A stretch of DNA of 64,000 bases from positions 62,001 to 126,000 of the forward strand of contig NZ_JAENHN010000010.1 in NCBI RefSeq assembly GCF_016595795.1, read 5' to 3'. Positions 54,039 through 63,441 of this stretch are shown here, piece after piece. Below the pieces are notes generated by a model. The model had not been told where the DNA came from, ran no database searches, and was given only the letters and a program-made list of their open reading frames with translations. Both the position numbers and the translations under genes were made by a program. Source of the stretch: Clostridium yunnanense (GTDB taxonomy: Bacteria > Bacillota > Clostridia > Clostridiales > Clostridiaceae). Position 1 is the first letter of the stretch, and every line of letters starts with the position of its first letter.

Positions 54039-54134
54039 GATGTACCACTTCATATTAAAACTTATTATTTTTAAATTATCTCACCAGAAGTAGTGAGAGT
54101 TTTAAAAATAGGTTTCGGATTGAAGTGGTACATC
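54039..54134. repeat. Dispersed palindromic repeat, copy 8
   Basis: GATGTACCACTTC ... GAAGTGGTACATC, 96 bp, perfect ends, inner CTCACC.../...GTGAGAG. Confidence 0.87.
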
Positions 54135-54289
54135 TATACTTCTGTGTTTTAACTTTGTATAAAGAATGAAATTCTACATAAGTTTAGAAGTAAATATTCA
54201 TTGTAGAATTATATAAGGATGAATAACTTTAAAATTATAATACGAACTCAACTAAATAGTTGTCTGTTTTGTTATAAAAGGTGATAAAT

Positions 54290-56512
54290 ATGAAAAAAAC
54301 AATAAAGCTACAAACGAAAATTACCCTATTGGTTATTACAGTGGTATCTATTTCTATATCCATAATCATTTTTTTTGTGGCTTCTTGGATGACTGGAAAT
54401 ATTGAAAGCAAGGCCAGAACTAATATTATGAATGTGGCAGAGATGGTAGCTCACTCTACTGAAATAATAGATTCCTTGAAGGTTAAAGATCCAAATAGAA
54501 AGATTGGATCATATGTAAATACTCAGCTAAAAAACTTAGATCAAATCGAGTATATTATTGTTGCTGATATGGATGGTATTAGATATTCACATCCTAGTGC
54601 TGATATGATAGGAAAGAAGTTTGTAGGTGGTGATGAATATAGAGTGGCACATATGGGGGAGACCTATATCTCTGAAGCTACTGGAACTCTTGGAAAAGCC
54701 TTAAGAGCTTTTGCTCCTATATATGATCCGGTAACTAATGAGGAAATAGGCTTTGTTTCAGTAGGAACGCTAACACATAGCATTGAAGCAGCTAAACATA
54801 CGGCGATTTTGTATATAATGCTTATTACACTTGGAGGGCTTACAGCAGGTGTGATAGGAGCATTTTTACTTGCTAATAGTATAAAGAAAACCTTACTTGG
54901 GCTTGAACCTGAAGAAATATCAAGATTATATAATGAAAAGATGGGGATTCTTGATGCAATTCATGAAGGATTAGTAGCTGTGGATCAGATAGGAAGGATC
55001 ACCCTTATAAATGATTCAGCTTTAAATATATTGCATTTTGAGAATAAGCTTAGTAGAGATGAGCTCATAGGAAGAAATATTGAGGAAGTTATTCCTAATA
55101 CTAGATTAATTAATGTATTGGAAAAAGGTGAAGCTGAATTTGAAGATGAGCAGAGGATAAACAATACTGTAATAATGACAAATAGAATTCCTATAATTGA
55201 TAAAGGAAAAACAGTAGGAGTTATAGCAAGTTTTAGAGATAAAACCGAGGTGACTAAAATGGCCGAAGAGCTCACTGGCGTAAAAAGGATGGCGTGGTCC
55301 TTGAGAGCTCAAAACCATGAGTTCATGAACAGGCTTCATACTATTTCTGGACTAATACAGCTGGAGGAGTATGAGGAAGCATTGCAATTTATATCAGATA
55401 TAGCGAAATTAAGAAGTAATATAAGTAATATTTTAACTGAAAATATAAAGAATACTTCGCTATCAGCGTTATTGCTTTCAAAATATAATAAAGCTGAGGA
55501 GTGTAGAGTTAAGCTTAAAATAGATGAGGCTTCTAAGCTTACAAGACTTCCACAACACATGACTTCAGAAGAAATGGTATCTATAATAGGAAACCTTATT
55601 GAGAATTCCTTAGATGAAGTGAAGAATGATGGTACTGGTTTAATATATGTAAAAATAGTAGAACAGGAAGAGCTATTAAGTATAGGAATCAAAGATAACG
55701 GTGGAGGAATTCCAGAAGAGTATAAGGACAGAATCTATGAACAAGGCTTTTCAACCAAAGATGGTCAGCGAGGACATGGTATGTACATTGTAAAGAAGAT
55801 AATTGAACAGTATAACGGTATAATAAGTTTTTATATAGATGATGGTACTGCTTGGAATATAACTATACCGATGGTAAGGGAGATAAATTCGAAGTTCTTA
55901 AAAAGGGTAGAAGGATTCAATTTATATAAAGCTGTTTCTAATCTTGGGGATGCGAAAAAGTTTATATCCCTAAAGAAGCCAGATTTAATACTGCTTGATG
56001 TATATCTGCCTAAGGAAAACGGAATGGATTTTTTAAAGTGGATAAGAAGTGAAGAAATAGATATTGATGTTATTTTAATAACCGCAGATAAGTCTATTGA
56101 GAGAATACAAGATGCCTTTAGATATGGAGTTGTTGATTATCTTATAAAACCCTTTGGATTTGACAGATTTAAGGAAGCTTTATTTCAATTTAAGAATAGA
56201 TATTACAAATTCAAAAAAAGTTCTGAGATCGAGCAAACGGACTTAGATAAGTTAATATCCAGTCAAAATTTATCTCAAAGTGAAGAGGAGTTCGCAAAAG
56301 GTCTCAATAAATATACCTATAGAGCCATATGGGAGGAAATAGAGAAACGTAGTTATGAAGATGTTACAGCAGAAGATTTGGCGGAAAAACTTGGGATCGC
56401 AAGGGTAACAGTTAGAAGATATGTAGAGTATATGGAGAAAGAGGGCAAGGTTGAGAAGCTTATAGAATATGGAAAGGTTGGAAGACCACAGTATAAATAT
56501 CGAAAAATTTAA
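54290..56512 (+). CDS. CitA/DcuS-like sensor kinase fused in frame to a CitB/DcuR-like response regulator
   Basis: About 740 aa from ATG 54290 (GGTGAT site; a GTG at 54281 lies in it). Order: membrane span, sCache sensor of the citrate/malate type (SHPSADMIGKKFVGGDE), second span, PAS, DHp with His in QNHEFMNRLHTISGL, ATPase domain (NLIENSLDEVKNDG, GGGIPEE, GHGMYIVKKI). At P527-M528 the kinase end (NITIP) runs directly into MVREINSKFL, which in separate CitB-type regulators is near residue 12, just after the acidic pocket. Phosphoacceptor Asp570, LITAD and LIKPF remain, and a winged/HTH output domain ends the protein. Normally these are two genes; here the first beta strand and acidic pair of the receiver are lost, so phosphotransfer may be impaired. 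Confidence 0.88.
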   Translation: MKKTIKLQTKITLLVITVVSISISIIIFFVASWMTGNIESKARTNIMNVAEMVAHSTEIIDSLKVKDPNRKIGSYVNTQLKNLDQIEYIIVADMDGIRYSHPSADMIGKKFVGGDEYRVAHMGETYISEATGTLGKALRAFAPIYDPVTNEEIGFVSVGTLTHSIEAAKHTAILYIMLITLGGLTAGVIGAFLLANSIKKTLLGLEPEEISRLYNEKMGILDAIHEGLVAVDQIGRITLINDSALNILHFENKLSRDELIGRNIEEVIPNTRLINVLEKGEAEFEDEQRINNTVIMTNRIPIIDKGKTVGVIASFRDKTEVTKMAEELTGVKRMAWSLRAQNHEFMNRLHTISGLIQLEEYEEALQFISDIAKLRSNISNILTENIKNTSLSALLLSKYNKAEECRVKLKIDEASKLTRLPQHMTSEEMVSIIGNLIENSLDEVKNDGTGLIYVKIVEQEELLSIGIKDNGGGIPEEYKDRIYEQGFSTKDGQRGHGMYIVKKIIEQYNGIISFYIDDGTAWNITIPMVREINSKFLKRVEGFNLYKAVSNLGDAKKFISLKKPDLILLDVYLPKENGMDFLKWIRSEEIDIDVILITADKSIERIQDAFRYGVVDYLIKPFGFDRFKEALFQFKNRYYKFKKSSEIEQTDLDKLISSQNLSQSEEEFAKGLNKYTYRAIWEEIEKRSYEDVTAEDLAEKLGIARVTVRRYVEYMEKEGKVEKLIEYGKVGRPQYKYRKI

Positions 56513-56613
56513 ACAGTAATCTTAGGTGTATTATATAAATTACTTTGCTAAATTAGGATCTGGAAACTTAGTTTATCAGTGGTATATACTGGGGCCAATT
56601 TAAATTGGTTATA

Positions 56614-56647
56614 TTGTAAATTGAAAAATGGTATGTTATACTAACAT
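56614..56647 (+). promoter_or_regulatory. Promoter and LysR-type operator of the regulator gene
   Basis: TTGTAA (56614-56619), 17 bases, TATACT (56637-56642). The palindrome ATGTTATACTAACAT (56633-56647) covers the -10 and contains a T-N11-A LysR box, a position suited to negative autoregulation. A second palindrome, CCAATTTAAATTGG, lies just upstream at 56595-56608. Confidence 0.6.
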
Positions 56648-56687
56648 CAACTATCTCAACCCCTAACACGCGTATAAAGGAAAAAAT

Positions 56688-57584
56688 ATGAATACAGAGG
56701 CGTTACAATATTTCATCAAAGTTTACGAGAAGAAAAGTGTTTCTTTGGCGGCCAAAGATCTATTTATTACTCCTCAAGGGCTAAGTAAAACTATAAAACA
56801 GCTTGAAATGGATTTAGAAGCAGAGCTGTTTTGTAGAGGATCACGTGGTATGGAAGCTACAGAGTGCGGTGAGTTATTATATGCCAGGGCAAAACATATC
56901 TGTTATTTGATGGAAGATATAAAGAAAGAAATAAGTATTATAAATGGAAGAAAAAATATTTTATTGACTGTTGTTGTTACATATGCAACAACATCTGCAG
57001 TTCCTCCTGATATGTTATTTGGGTTTTCAAATGTTTATCCTAGTATAAAGATGAAATTAAGAGAATATCCAGATGAGTATCCTATTGATAAGCTATTTCA
57101 AGAGCAAGTGGATGTTGGATTGGTTCTTGGACATGAAGATATTGAAAACTGTGAGTATGAGCTAGTTGTTCCAGGTGAAGTTGTTGTTGTGGTTTCTAAA
57201 AATCATCCTCTAGCTGCTAAAGATGAAATATCAATAATAGAATTGGAGAATGAGCCTTTAGTGATAAAATCTATGGAATTTGGTAAACAACATAGTTTAG
57301 TTGATAAATGTTTAGAATACGGATTTGCCCCTTATGTTAAGCACGAAATGGGCAATATTCTTGCTGCCCATATATTGTGTGAAACTAACGGATATGTAAC
57401 AGTTTCGGTGGACTTTATTGAAGATGCAGTAAAAAATGATAAGTTAAAGGTTATAAGATTAAGAGAGAAGATACCTCAGAATATATATATGGTTACTAGA
57501 AAAAGGGACATACAGTCTAAGACAGTAACATTGTTTCGTAGCTATGTAAGGCAATACAGTAAGGATAGAAACAAGTCGTTTTGA
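56688..57584 (+). CDS. LysR-family transcriptional regulator
   Basis: A 298-aa protein: N-terminal helix-turn-helix (LQYFIKVYEKKSVSLAAKDLFITPQGLSKTIKQLEMDLEAELFCR) and a C-terminal periplasmic-binding-protein-like effector domain from about 90. Length is normal for the family. Effector unknown. A LysR box overlaps its own -10. The downstream GH3 genes could be targets, since they begin 330 bp further in the same orientation, but the terminator at 57591 shows that they are not in one transcript. Confidence 0.92.
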   Translation: MNTEALQYFIKVYEKKSVSLAAKDLFITPQGLSKTIKQLEMDLEAELFCRGSRGMEATECGELLYARAKHICYLMEDIKKEISIINGRKNILLTVVVTYATTSAVPPDMLFGFSNVYPSIKMKLREYPDEYPIDKLFQEQVDVGLVLGHEDIENCEYELVVPGEVVVVVSKNHPLAAKDEISIIELENEPLVIKSMEFGKQHSLVDKCLEYGFAPYVKHEMGNILAAHILCETNGYVTVSVDFIEDAVKNDKLKVIRLREKIPQNIYMVTRKRDIQSKTVTLFRSYVRQYSKDRNKSF

Positions 57585-57590
57585 TGTGCA

Positions 57591-57616
57591 AGCATGCCAT
57601 CAAGGCGGCTTTTTTA
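57591..57616 (+). terminator. Short intrinsic terminator after the LysR gene
   Basis: AGCATGCC / GGCGGCT stem with ATCAA loop, then TTTTTT. Confidence 0.6.
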
Positions 57617-57767
57617 CTGTATAGTAAAGTGTAAAATGTTCAATTAAGAAGGTCACTTCAGCGGCTTTTCTACTATAGATAGAAGGATGATAAACTAAAA
57701 GTTAACATACCGAACTTTTCGTTGATTGAGGTTGTTACCACAATATGCTAAATTAAGTCTTGTAGGG

Positions 57768-57848
57768 GTGATAAGCTTTACAAAGGCAGTATTTGTAAAG
57801 GATCACATGAGATTAGTAAAAAAATATGGGGGGGAAGAAAACGCGTGA
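57768..57848 (+). pseudogene. Possible remnant of an ABC-transporter ATPase N-terminus
   Basis: GTG frame of 26 codons after AGGGGTGAT, containing VKDHMRLVKKYGGEENA, which recalls the LVKKYGxGENxV start of MacB/LolD-type ATPases; a stop follows at once. Too short to be sure. The rest of the 57617-57912 gap holds no gene I can support. Confidence 0.25.
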
Positions 57849-57912
57849 TTAAGTTAATGGGAGGAAAAATTCTTTTGCATCATTAATCTTATAATTAGGG
57901 GGAATAAAAGGT

Positions 57913-60804
57913 ATGGAAAGTAAGAAAAAGAGTAAGAAAAAGTCACGTATAATAATTAGATCGGTGCTGATATTTTTACTTGTGGTTGTGGTTGGTGTGA
58001 ACATAGCATTAAATCATTTCTCAGAAGTTATTACAGCATATTTTACTAAAATGGATGTTACAAGTAAGCAGGCTGTAACAGCAAGAGAGCAGTCTAAAAA
58101 GCTTGTTGAACAGATCACAGATGAAGGTATTGTCCTTCTTCAAAATAAGGACAACACTCTTCCTATAAAGACAGACGCTGCAAAGAAAACTAAGATAAAT
58201 GTATTTGGATGGAGCTTTACGAATCCTATCTATGGGGGAACTGGATCAGGGTCTACAGATACATCTACAGCTGTTAATCCAAAAGCAGGACTTGAGGCTG
58301 CTGGCTTTGAAGTTAATGACAAACTATACAATGACTATGTAGCATTAAATATGCAAAGACCAATAGTAGGTATGGATGGACAAGATTGGACTATTCCAGA
58401 ACCTGAGACTTCATTCTATACAGCAGATAGAATGAAGCAAGCTAAAGATTACGCTGACACTGCAGTAATATTTATTGCACGTTCAGGTGGTGAAGGTGCA
58501 GATCTTCCAGTAAGCATGGATGGTCCAGATACCTTTAATCCAAAGGGAAGCCAACAAGGACCTACAGGTCAAAAGTTTGGTAACAGGGATGATCTTGATG
58601 CAAATAAGCATTATTTAGAGCTTAGCAACAGAGAAAAAGGTATGGTAGAAGCTGTTACAAAGAACTTCGATAAGGTAATTCTTGTTGTAAACAGTAGTAA
58701 TACTTTTGAACTTAGCTGGGTTAAGGATTTTAGTCAAATTAAGAGTGTGCTAACAATCGGTGGACCAGGACAAAATGGATTTAACTCCTTAGGTAAAGTT
58801 TTTGCAGGTAAGGTTAATCCATCTGGTAGAACTGTAGATATATATGCTAAGGATCTTTTAGATACACCTTCAATGAAGAACTTTGGAAACTTCGATTATG
58901 TAGTTAAAAATGCTGACGGCTCATACTCTCAAGCAGTAGATTCGCAAAAGGTTAGATTAAATTATGTGAACTACGCTGAAGGGGTTTATGTAGGATACCG
59001 TTACTATGAAACTGCAGCAGCAGAAGGTACAATAAATTATGGTGAAAAAGTACAATATCCATTTGGTTATGGATTAAGTTATACAAGCTTTAAGCAAGAA
59101 ATGGTACCAGGAAGTTTAGCTTGGGATGATAAGAATATCTCTGTAAAAGTTAAGGTAACAAATACTGGAGCAGTAGCTGGAAAGGATGTTGTTGAGTTAT
59201 ATTACTCTGCACCTTATACTGGAAAGCTTGAAAAATCTTCAATCGTTCTTGGCGCATTTGCAAAAACTGGTGAAATAAAGGCAGGAGAATCACAGGAAGT
59301 TACTCTTTCCTTTAAAGTTGAAGATATGGCATCTTATGATACAAACAAGGCATATACTTCAAAAGGCGGATATGTGCTTGAGCAAGGCGAATACAAGCTT
59401 ATGCTTATGAACAACTCTCATGAAAAGATAGCTGATATAGGTTCAAAGAATCTTTCTCAAGTAATATATGATTCTACAGCTCGTTCTACTGATAAGCAAA
59501 CTGCTGTAAATCAATTTGATAGCTATGTTACTGGAGAAGGTAGTGTAAAAACTTATCTATCAAGAGCAAACAAATTTGCAAACTTTAATGACATAGATAA
59601 GAATGAGAAGTTCACGATTAAGACTGCTGATGGGAAGGCTACAGTAGATGTAAAGGGAAAATTAGTTGATACTAGTTTTGTACAGCTTGTAAACGACAAG
59701 AGATATACTGTACCAGCTGATACTAAGACTTCAGCACCTACTACAGGAGCAAAGAATGGTAAGAAGTTAAAGGATTATACTGGTATTGATTATAACGATA
59801 AGAGCTGGGATGCTTTGCTTGATCAATTATCTGTAGATGATATGGTTAACTTAATAGTACACGGTGGATATAAAACAGTGGAACTTACCTCAGTTGGTAA
59901 GCCTGCTACAGTTGATTATGATGGACCTTCTGCTATTAGTTCGTTCATATCTAAGGTAAAGGTTTCGGGCATATCCTTCCCTGCAGAAGTAGTAGTTGCA
60001 TCTACTTGGAATGTTAATCTTGCAGAAGCTATGGGACAATGCATAGGAGCTGAAGCAAATGCTTATGGGGTTACTGGTTGGTATGCACCTGCCATGAACA
60101 TCCACCGTACAGCTTTTGGTGGAAGAAACTTTGAATATTACTCTGAAGATGGACTTGTTTCTGGTAAGATGGCAGCTTCTGTTACAAAGGGATATCAAAG
60201 TAAGGGCGGATATGTTTACATGAAGCATTTTGCTCTAAATGATCAAGAAACAAATCGTACTGTTGGAATTTTGACATGGTCAAATGAACAAGCAATTCGT
60301 GAAATTTACCTAAAACCTTTTGAACTTGCAGTTAAAGAAGGTGGCGCTAAAGCAGTTATGTCTTCCTTCAACAGCATAGGAAATACTTGGGCTGGAGCAA
60401 ACACAGGTTTAATAAAACAAGTACTTCGTAATGAATGGGACTTCAAAGGTATGATAGATACTGACTTCTATATGAATGGCGGCGGCATAAGCGCATATCC
60501 ATACATGGTATTTGAACTTGGTATCCGCGCTGGTAATGATACTTACCTTACAGGGGTAGCACCTGTGGGAGTACCTTCTGTTAATACAAAGAGCAATGAT
60601 ACTTTATGGGCATTAAGAGATGCTTCTCATAACATGTTATACACTGTTGCTAACAGCGGTGCTATAAAGAACGGATTAAGTACTGACAAGCCAATGTGGG
60701 TTAAAATAACAATTGGGGTTGATGTAGTAGTTGTATTAGCTATATTAGCAGGATTAGTAGTTAGCTTTCGTAAGAGTAGAAAGAAAGAAGAAGTCGCAGT
60801 TTAG
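57913..60804 (+). CDS. Membrane-anchored glycoside hydrolase family 3 enzyme with swapped domain order
   Basis: A 963-aa protein with a membrane span near each end (about 12-33 and 932-952). After the first span comes the GH3 C-terminal-type domain (about 60-330: VEQITDEGIVLLQNKDNTLPI, GEGADLP, GGPGQNGFNSLGKVFAGKVNPSGRT), then YPFGYGLSYTSF and an Fn3-like domain (to about 500), and finally the GH3 TIM-barrel (about 640-915) with KHFALNDQETNR and the nucleophile Asp in GMIDTDFYMNG. Normal GH3 order is barrel first. The nucleophile and the EGAD acid/base region are both present, so it may be active as a beta-glucosidase-like enzyme at the cell surface. RBS AGGGGGAAT upstream. Confidence 0.9.
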   Translation: MESKKKSKKKSRIIIRSVLIFLLVVVVGVNIALNHFSEVITAYFTKMDVTSKQAVTAREQSKKLVEQITDEGIVLLQNKDNTLPIKTDAAKKTKINVFGWSFTNPIYGGTGSGSTDTSTAVNPKAGLEAAGFEVNDKLYNDYVALNMQRPIVGMDGQDWTIPEPETSFYTADRMKQAKDYADTAVIFIARSGGEGADLPVSMDGPDTFNPKGSQQGPTGQKFGNRDDLDANKHYLELSNREKGMVEAVTKNFDKVILVVNSSNTFELSWVKDFSQIKSVLTIGGPGQNGFNSLGKVFAGKVNPSGRTVDIYAKDLLDTPSMKNFGNFDYVVKNADGSYSQAVDSQKVRLNYVNYAEGVYVGYRYYETAAAEGTINYGEKVQYPFGYGLSYTSFKQEMVPGSLAWDDKNISVKVKVTNTGAVAGKDVVELYYSAPYTGKLEKSSIVLGAFAKTGEIKAGESQEVTLSFKVEDMASYDTNKAYTSKGGYVLEQGEYKLMLMNNSHEKIADIGSKNLSQVIYDSTARSTDKQTAVNQFDSYVTGEGSVKTYLSRANKFANFNDIDKNEKFTIKTADGKATVDVKGKLVDTSFVQLVNDKRYTVPADTKTSAPTTGAKNGKKLKDYTGIDYNDKSWDALLDQLSVDDMVNLIVHGGYKTVELTSVGKPATVDYDGPSAISSFISKVKVSGISFPAEVVVASTWNVNLAEAMGQCIGAEANAYGVTGWYAPAMNIHRTAFGGRNFEYYSEDGLVSGKMAASVTKGYQSKGGYVYMKHFALNDQETNRTVGILTWSNEQAIREIYLKPFELAVKEGGAKAVMSSFNSIGNTWAGANTGLIKQVLRNEWDFKGMIDTDFYMNGGGISAYPYMVFELGIRAGNDTYLTGVAPVGVPSVNTKSNDTLWALRDASHNMLYTVANSGAIKNGLSTDKPMWVKITIGVDVVVVLAILAGLVVSFRKSRKKEEVAV

Positions 60805-60879
60805 AAGTAGTACATCTACAAATCTTTGATATGAAAGGAACTCAGAAAGTCAGGCTGCCTTGAGACAGTCTTGGCTAAG

Positions 60880-60973
60880 GATTATCACTTCTATCTGAAA
60901 TCTATATTTAAAACTTCACCCAGTTCTGATATGAAAAGTTGAAAATGTAGATTTCAGTATGAAGTGGTTTATC
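60880..60973. repeat. Dispersed palindromic repeat, copy 9
   Basis: GATTATCACTTC ... GAAGTGGTTTATC, 94 bp, between the two GH3 genes and ending about 20 bp before the second one's start. Confidence 0.75.
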
Positions 60974-60992
60974 TATCTGGATAGGTGAAGAT

Positions 60993-63440
60993 ATGAAATA
61001 TGCAGAAATAATAAGTCGTATGACTTTAGAAGAAAAGGCATCATTAACATCCGGTAAGGATTTTTGGCAATCCATGGATATTGGGCGTTTAGGTATAGGT
61101 AGCATGTTTCTAGCTGATGGTCCTCATGGTATTAGAAAACAGGCAGCAGCTGCTGATCACTTGGGGCTTAATCCAAGTATCCCAGCTACTTGCTTTCCAA
61201 CGGCAGCTACGGTTGCAAATAGTTGGAATGAAGCTTTGGGAGAGGAGATTGGAGAATTTCTTGGAAAAGAAGCTGTTGCGCAAAAGGTAAATGTACTGTT
61301 GGGGCCAGGGGTTAATATGAAGAGAAACCCTTTGTGTGGAAGAAACTTTGAATACTTCAGTGAGGATCCATATCTTGCCGGTAAGATAGCAGCGGGCTAT
61401 ATAAGAGGTATTCAAGCGCAAGGAATTTCGGCATGTGTTAAACATTTTTGTGTAAATAATCAGGAAGAAAGACGTATGGCAATCGATACAGTAGTTGATG
61501 AGAGAACTCTTAGAGAAATCTACTTAACAGCTTTCGAAATTGCGGTGAAGGAAGGTAGGACCAAGTCTATAATGTCCTCCTATAACAGACTAAATGGTAG
61601 CTACACAAATGAAAATATTCATATTATGCAGGATATACTTCGAGGAGAATGGGGCTTTAACGGCGTTGTAGTTACAGACTGGGGAGGAAGCAATGATCGT
61701 GTAGCAGGGTTGATTGCTGGAAACGAACTTGAAATGCCGACAACAGCAGGGGAGACTAATGAAGAAATAATCGAGGCTGTTAAAAGTGGAAGACTCAAAG
61801 AAGAAGTTTTAGATCAATGTGTTGACAGATTACTTGAGCTTACTTTTACAACTGAAGAGGTATATAAAAAATCTCAAAAAGAGTTTAGTAAAGAGAAACA
61901 TCACAAGATGGCACAAAGAGTGGCAGAAGAATCAATAGTGATGCTTAAGAATGAAGAAAACATATTGCCAATAAAAAAAGGTACAAAGCTTGCAGTAATA
62001 GGGGACTTTGCAGAAAAGCCAAGATATCAAGGGGCAGGCTCCTCTATAGTAAATCCAACTATTTTGCATAATGCGTTAGATTGTTTCAAAGAAGCTGAAT
62101 TTAATAGTATAGGGTATGAACCTGGTTTTGAGCGCTATGGAAAAAAGAATAAGAAAAAAATAGAGAAGGCATGTGAACTTGCTAAAAAAGCAGATGTCAT
62201 CCTTTTATATATTGGACTAGATGAGGCTACTGAAGCTGAAGGTCTTGATAGACAAAATATGAAGATACCAGAAAATCAAGTAGAGTTGTTAAATGCATTG
62301 TATGAGGTTAATCAAAATATCGTGGTAGTATTGTCCTGTGGTTCTGCAGTAGAGATGCCATGGATTAAAAAAGTAAAAGGATTGCTCCATGGGTACTTAG
62401 GTGGTCAAGCTGGGTCAAGAGCTATGCTTAGAGTATTGGCAGGTGATGTAAATCCATCAGGTAAGTTAGCAGAGACATATCCAGTTCACTATGAAGATAC
62501 TTCTTCCTTTAACAATTTCCCAGGAAAGGAAGTAAGCGTTGAATATAGAGAAAGTATTTATATTGGATATCGTTACTATGATACTGCAAACATTGAGGTT
62601 CTTTTTCCATTCGGATATGGATTAAGTTATACAACCTTTGAGTATTTAGACATAAAGGTTAGCGAAGATAAGGTTACTTTTAAGATTAAAAACTCTGGTA
62701 GTGTAGCGGGAGCGGAAGTTGCACAGCTATATGTAGGTTGTAGCTCTAATGAGATTTTTAGACCTAAGAAAGAGTTGAAAGGCTTTGCAAAGGTGTTTAT
62801 AAATCCTGGTGAAACTAAAACTGTGACCATAGCTTTTGATGATAAAACCTTCCGATATTTTAATGTGAAAACAAATAAATGGGAGATAGAACAATCAGAT
62901 TATAAGATTATGATTGGTGCATCAAGCAGTGATATAAGGCTGATAGATAGTGTTTTTATTGAGGGCACCGATGCTCCTAATCCATATAACAAAGAGCTAC
63001 TTCCATCCTACTATTCAAGTAAGGTAAGCAAGGTTAATGTGGAGGAGTTTGAGAAGCTACTTGGTCATAAGGTTCCTGCTTCAAAATGGGACAAAACGAA
63101 ACCTCTTGGATATAACGATACTATTGCTCAATGTCAGTATGCAAAGGGATGGTTTGCAAGATTTGCATTTTACATGATTAGCTTTGCATATTGGTTCTTA
63201 AGAAAAATAGGAAAAAGAATGACTGCTAATGTAATAATGATGTCCATATACCATATGCCATTTAGAGGAATAGCAAGGATGACAGGCGGAGTTGCAAACA
63301 TGCCAATGGTCGATGGAATTTTGATGATAGCGAATGGTCACTTCTTTAAAGGCTTAAGTCATTTATTAAGAGAAAGAAATAAGCTAGTAAAGAAAAATAA
63401 AAGTAATGAAGCAATAGCAGAAGTTGTGAAGGAGAGTTAA
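60993..63440 (+). CDS. Glycoside hydrolase family 3 beta-glucosidase-like enzyme, standard order with C-terminal extension
   Basis: An 815-aa protein without a signal peptide. Barrel domain about 1-290 (ADGPHGIRKQ, KHFCVNNQEERR, nucleophile Asp in GVVVTDWGGSNDR), GH3 C-domain about 310-510 (EESIVMLKNEENILPI, DEATEAEGLDRQ), Fn3-like domain about 560-650, then an unusual tail of about 160 residues with hydrophobic stretches (FARFAFYMISFAYWFL, MPMVDGILMIANGHFF). The tail may attach the enzyme to the membrane or a partner. It probably hydrolyses imported or surface-released beta-glycosides. Its stop is 1 base before the GtrA-like gene, so they form an operon. Confidence 0.92.
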   Translation: MKYAEIISRMTLEEKASLTSGKDFWQSMDIGRLGIGSMFLADGPHGIRKQAAAADHLGLNPSIPATCFPTAATVANSWNEALGEEIGEFLGKEAVAQKVNVLLGPGVNMKRNPLCGRNFEYFSEDPYLAGKIAAGYIRGIQAQGISACVKHFCVNNQEERRMAIDTVVDERTLREIYLTAFEIAVKEGRTKSIMSSYNRLNGSYTNENIHIMQDILRGEWGFNGVVVTDWGGSNDRVAGLIAGNELEMPTTAGETNEEIIEAVKSGRLKEEVLDQCVDRLLELTFTTEEVYKKSQKEFSKEKHHKMAQRVAEESIVMLKNEENILPIKKGTKLAVIGDFAEKPRYQGAGSSIVNPTILHNALDCFKEAEFNSIGYEPGFERYGKKNKKKIEKACELAKKADVILLYIGLDEATEAEGLDRQNMKIPENQVELLNALYEVNQNIVVVLSCGSAVEMPWIKKVKGLLHGYLGGQAGSRAMLRVLAGDVNPSGKLAETYPVHYEDTSSFNNFPGKEVSVEYRESIYIGYRYYDTANIEVLFPFGYGLSYTTFEYLDIKVSEDKVTFKIKNSGSVAGAEVAQLYVGCSSNEIFRPKKELKGFAKVFINPGETKTVTIAFDDKTFRYFNVKTNKWEIEQSDYKIMIGASSSDIRLIDSVFIEGTDAPNPYNKELLPSYYSSKVSKVNVEEFEKLLGHKVPASKWDKTKPLGYNDTIAQCQYAKGWFARFAFYMISFAYWFLRKIGKRMTANVIMMSIYHMPFRGIARMTGGVANMPMVDGILMIANGHFFKGLSHLLRERNKLVKKNKSNEAIAEVVKES

Positions 63441-63441
63441 G

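Noticed and set aside
4157-62830. Many opposite-strand or shifted open frames inside real genes (for example 3200-3475, 40904-41323, 51346-51663, 61110-61445)
   Set aside because: They lie wholly within genes with clear protein motifs, lack ribosome binding sites, and have compositions expected of mirror frames.
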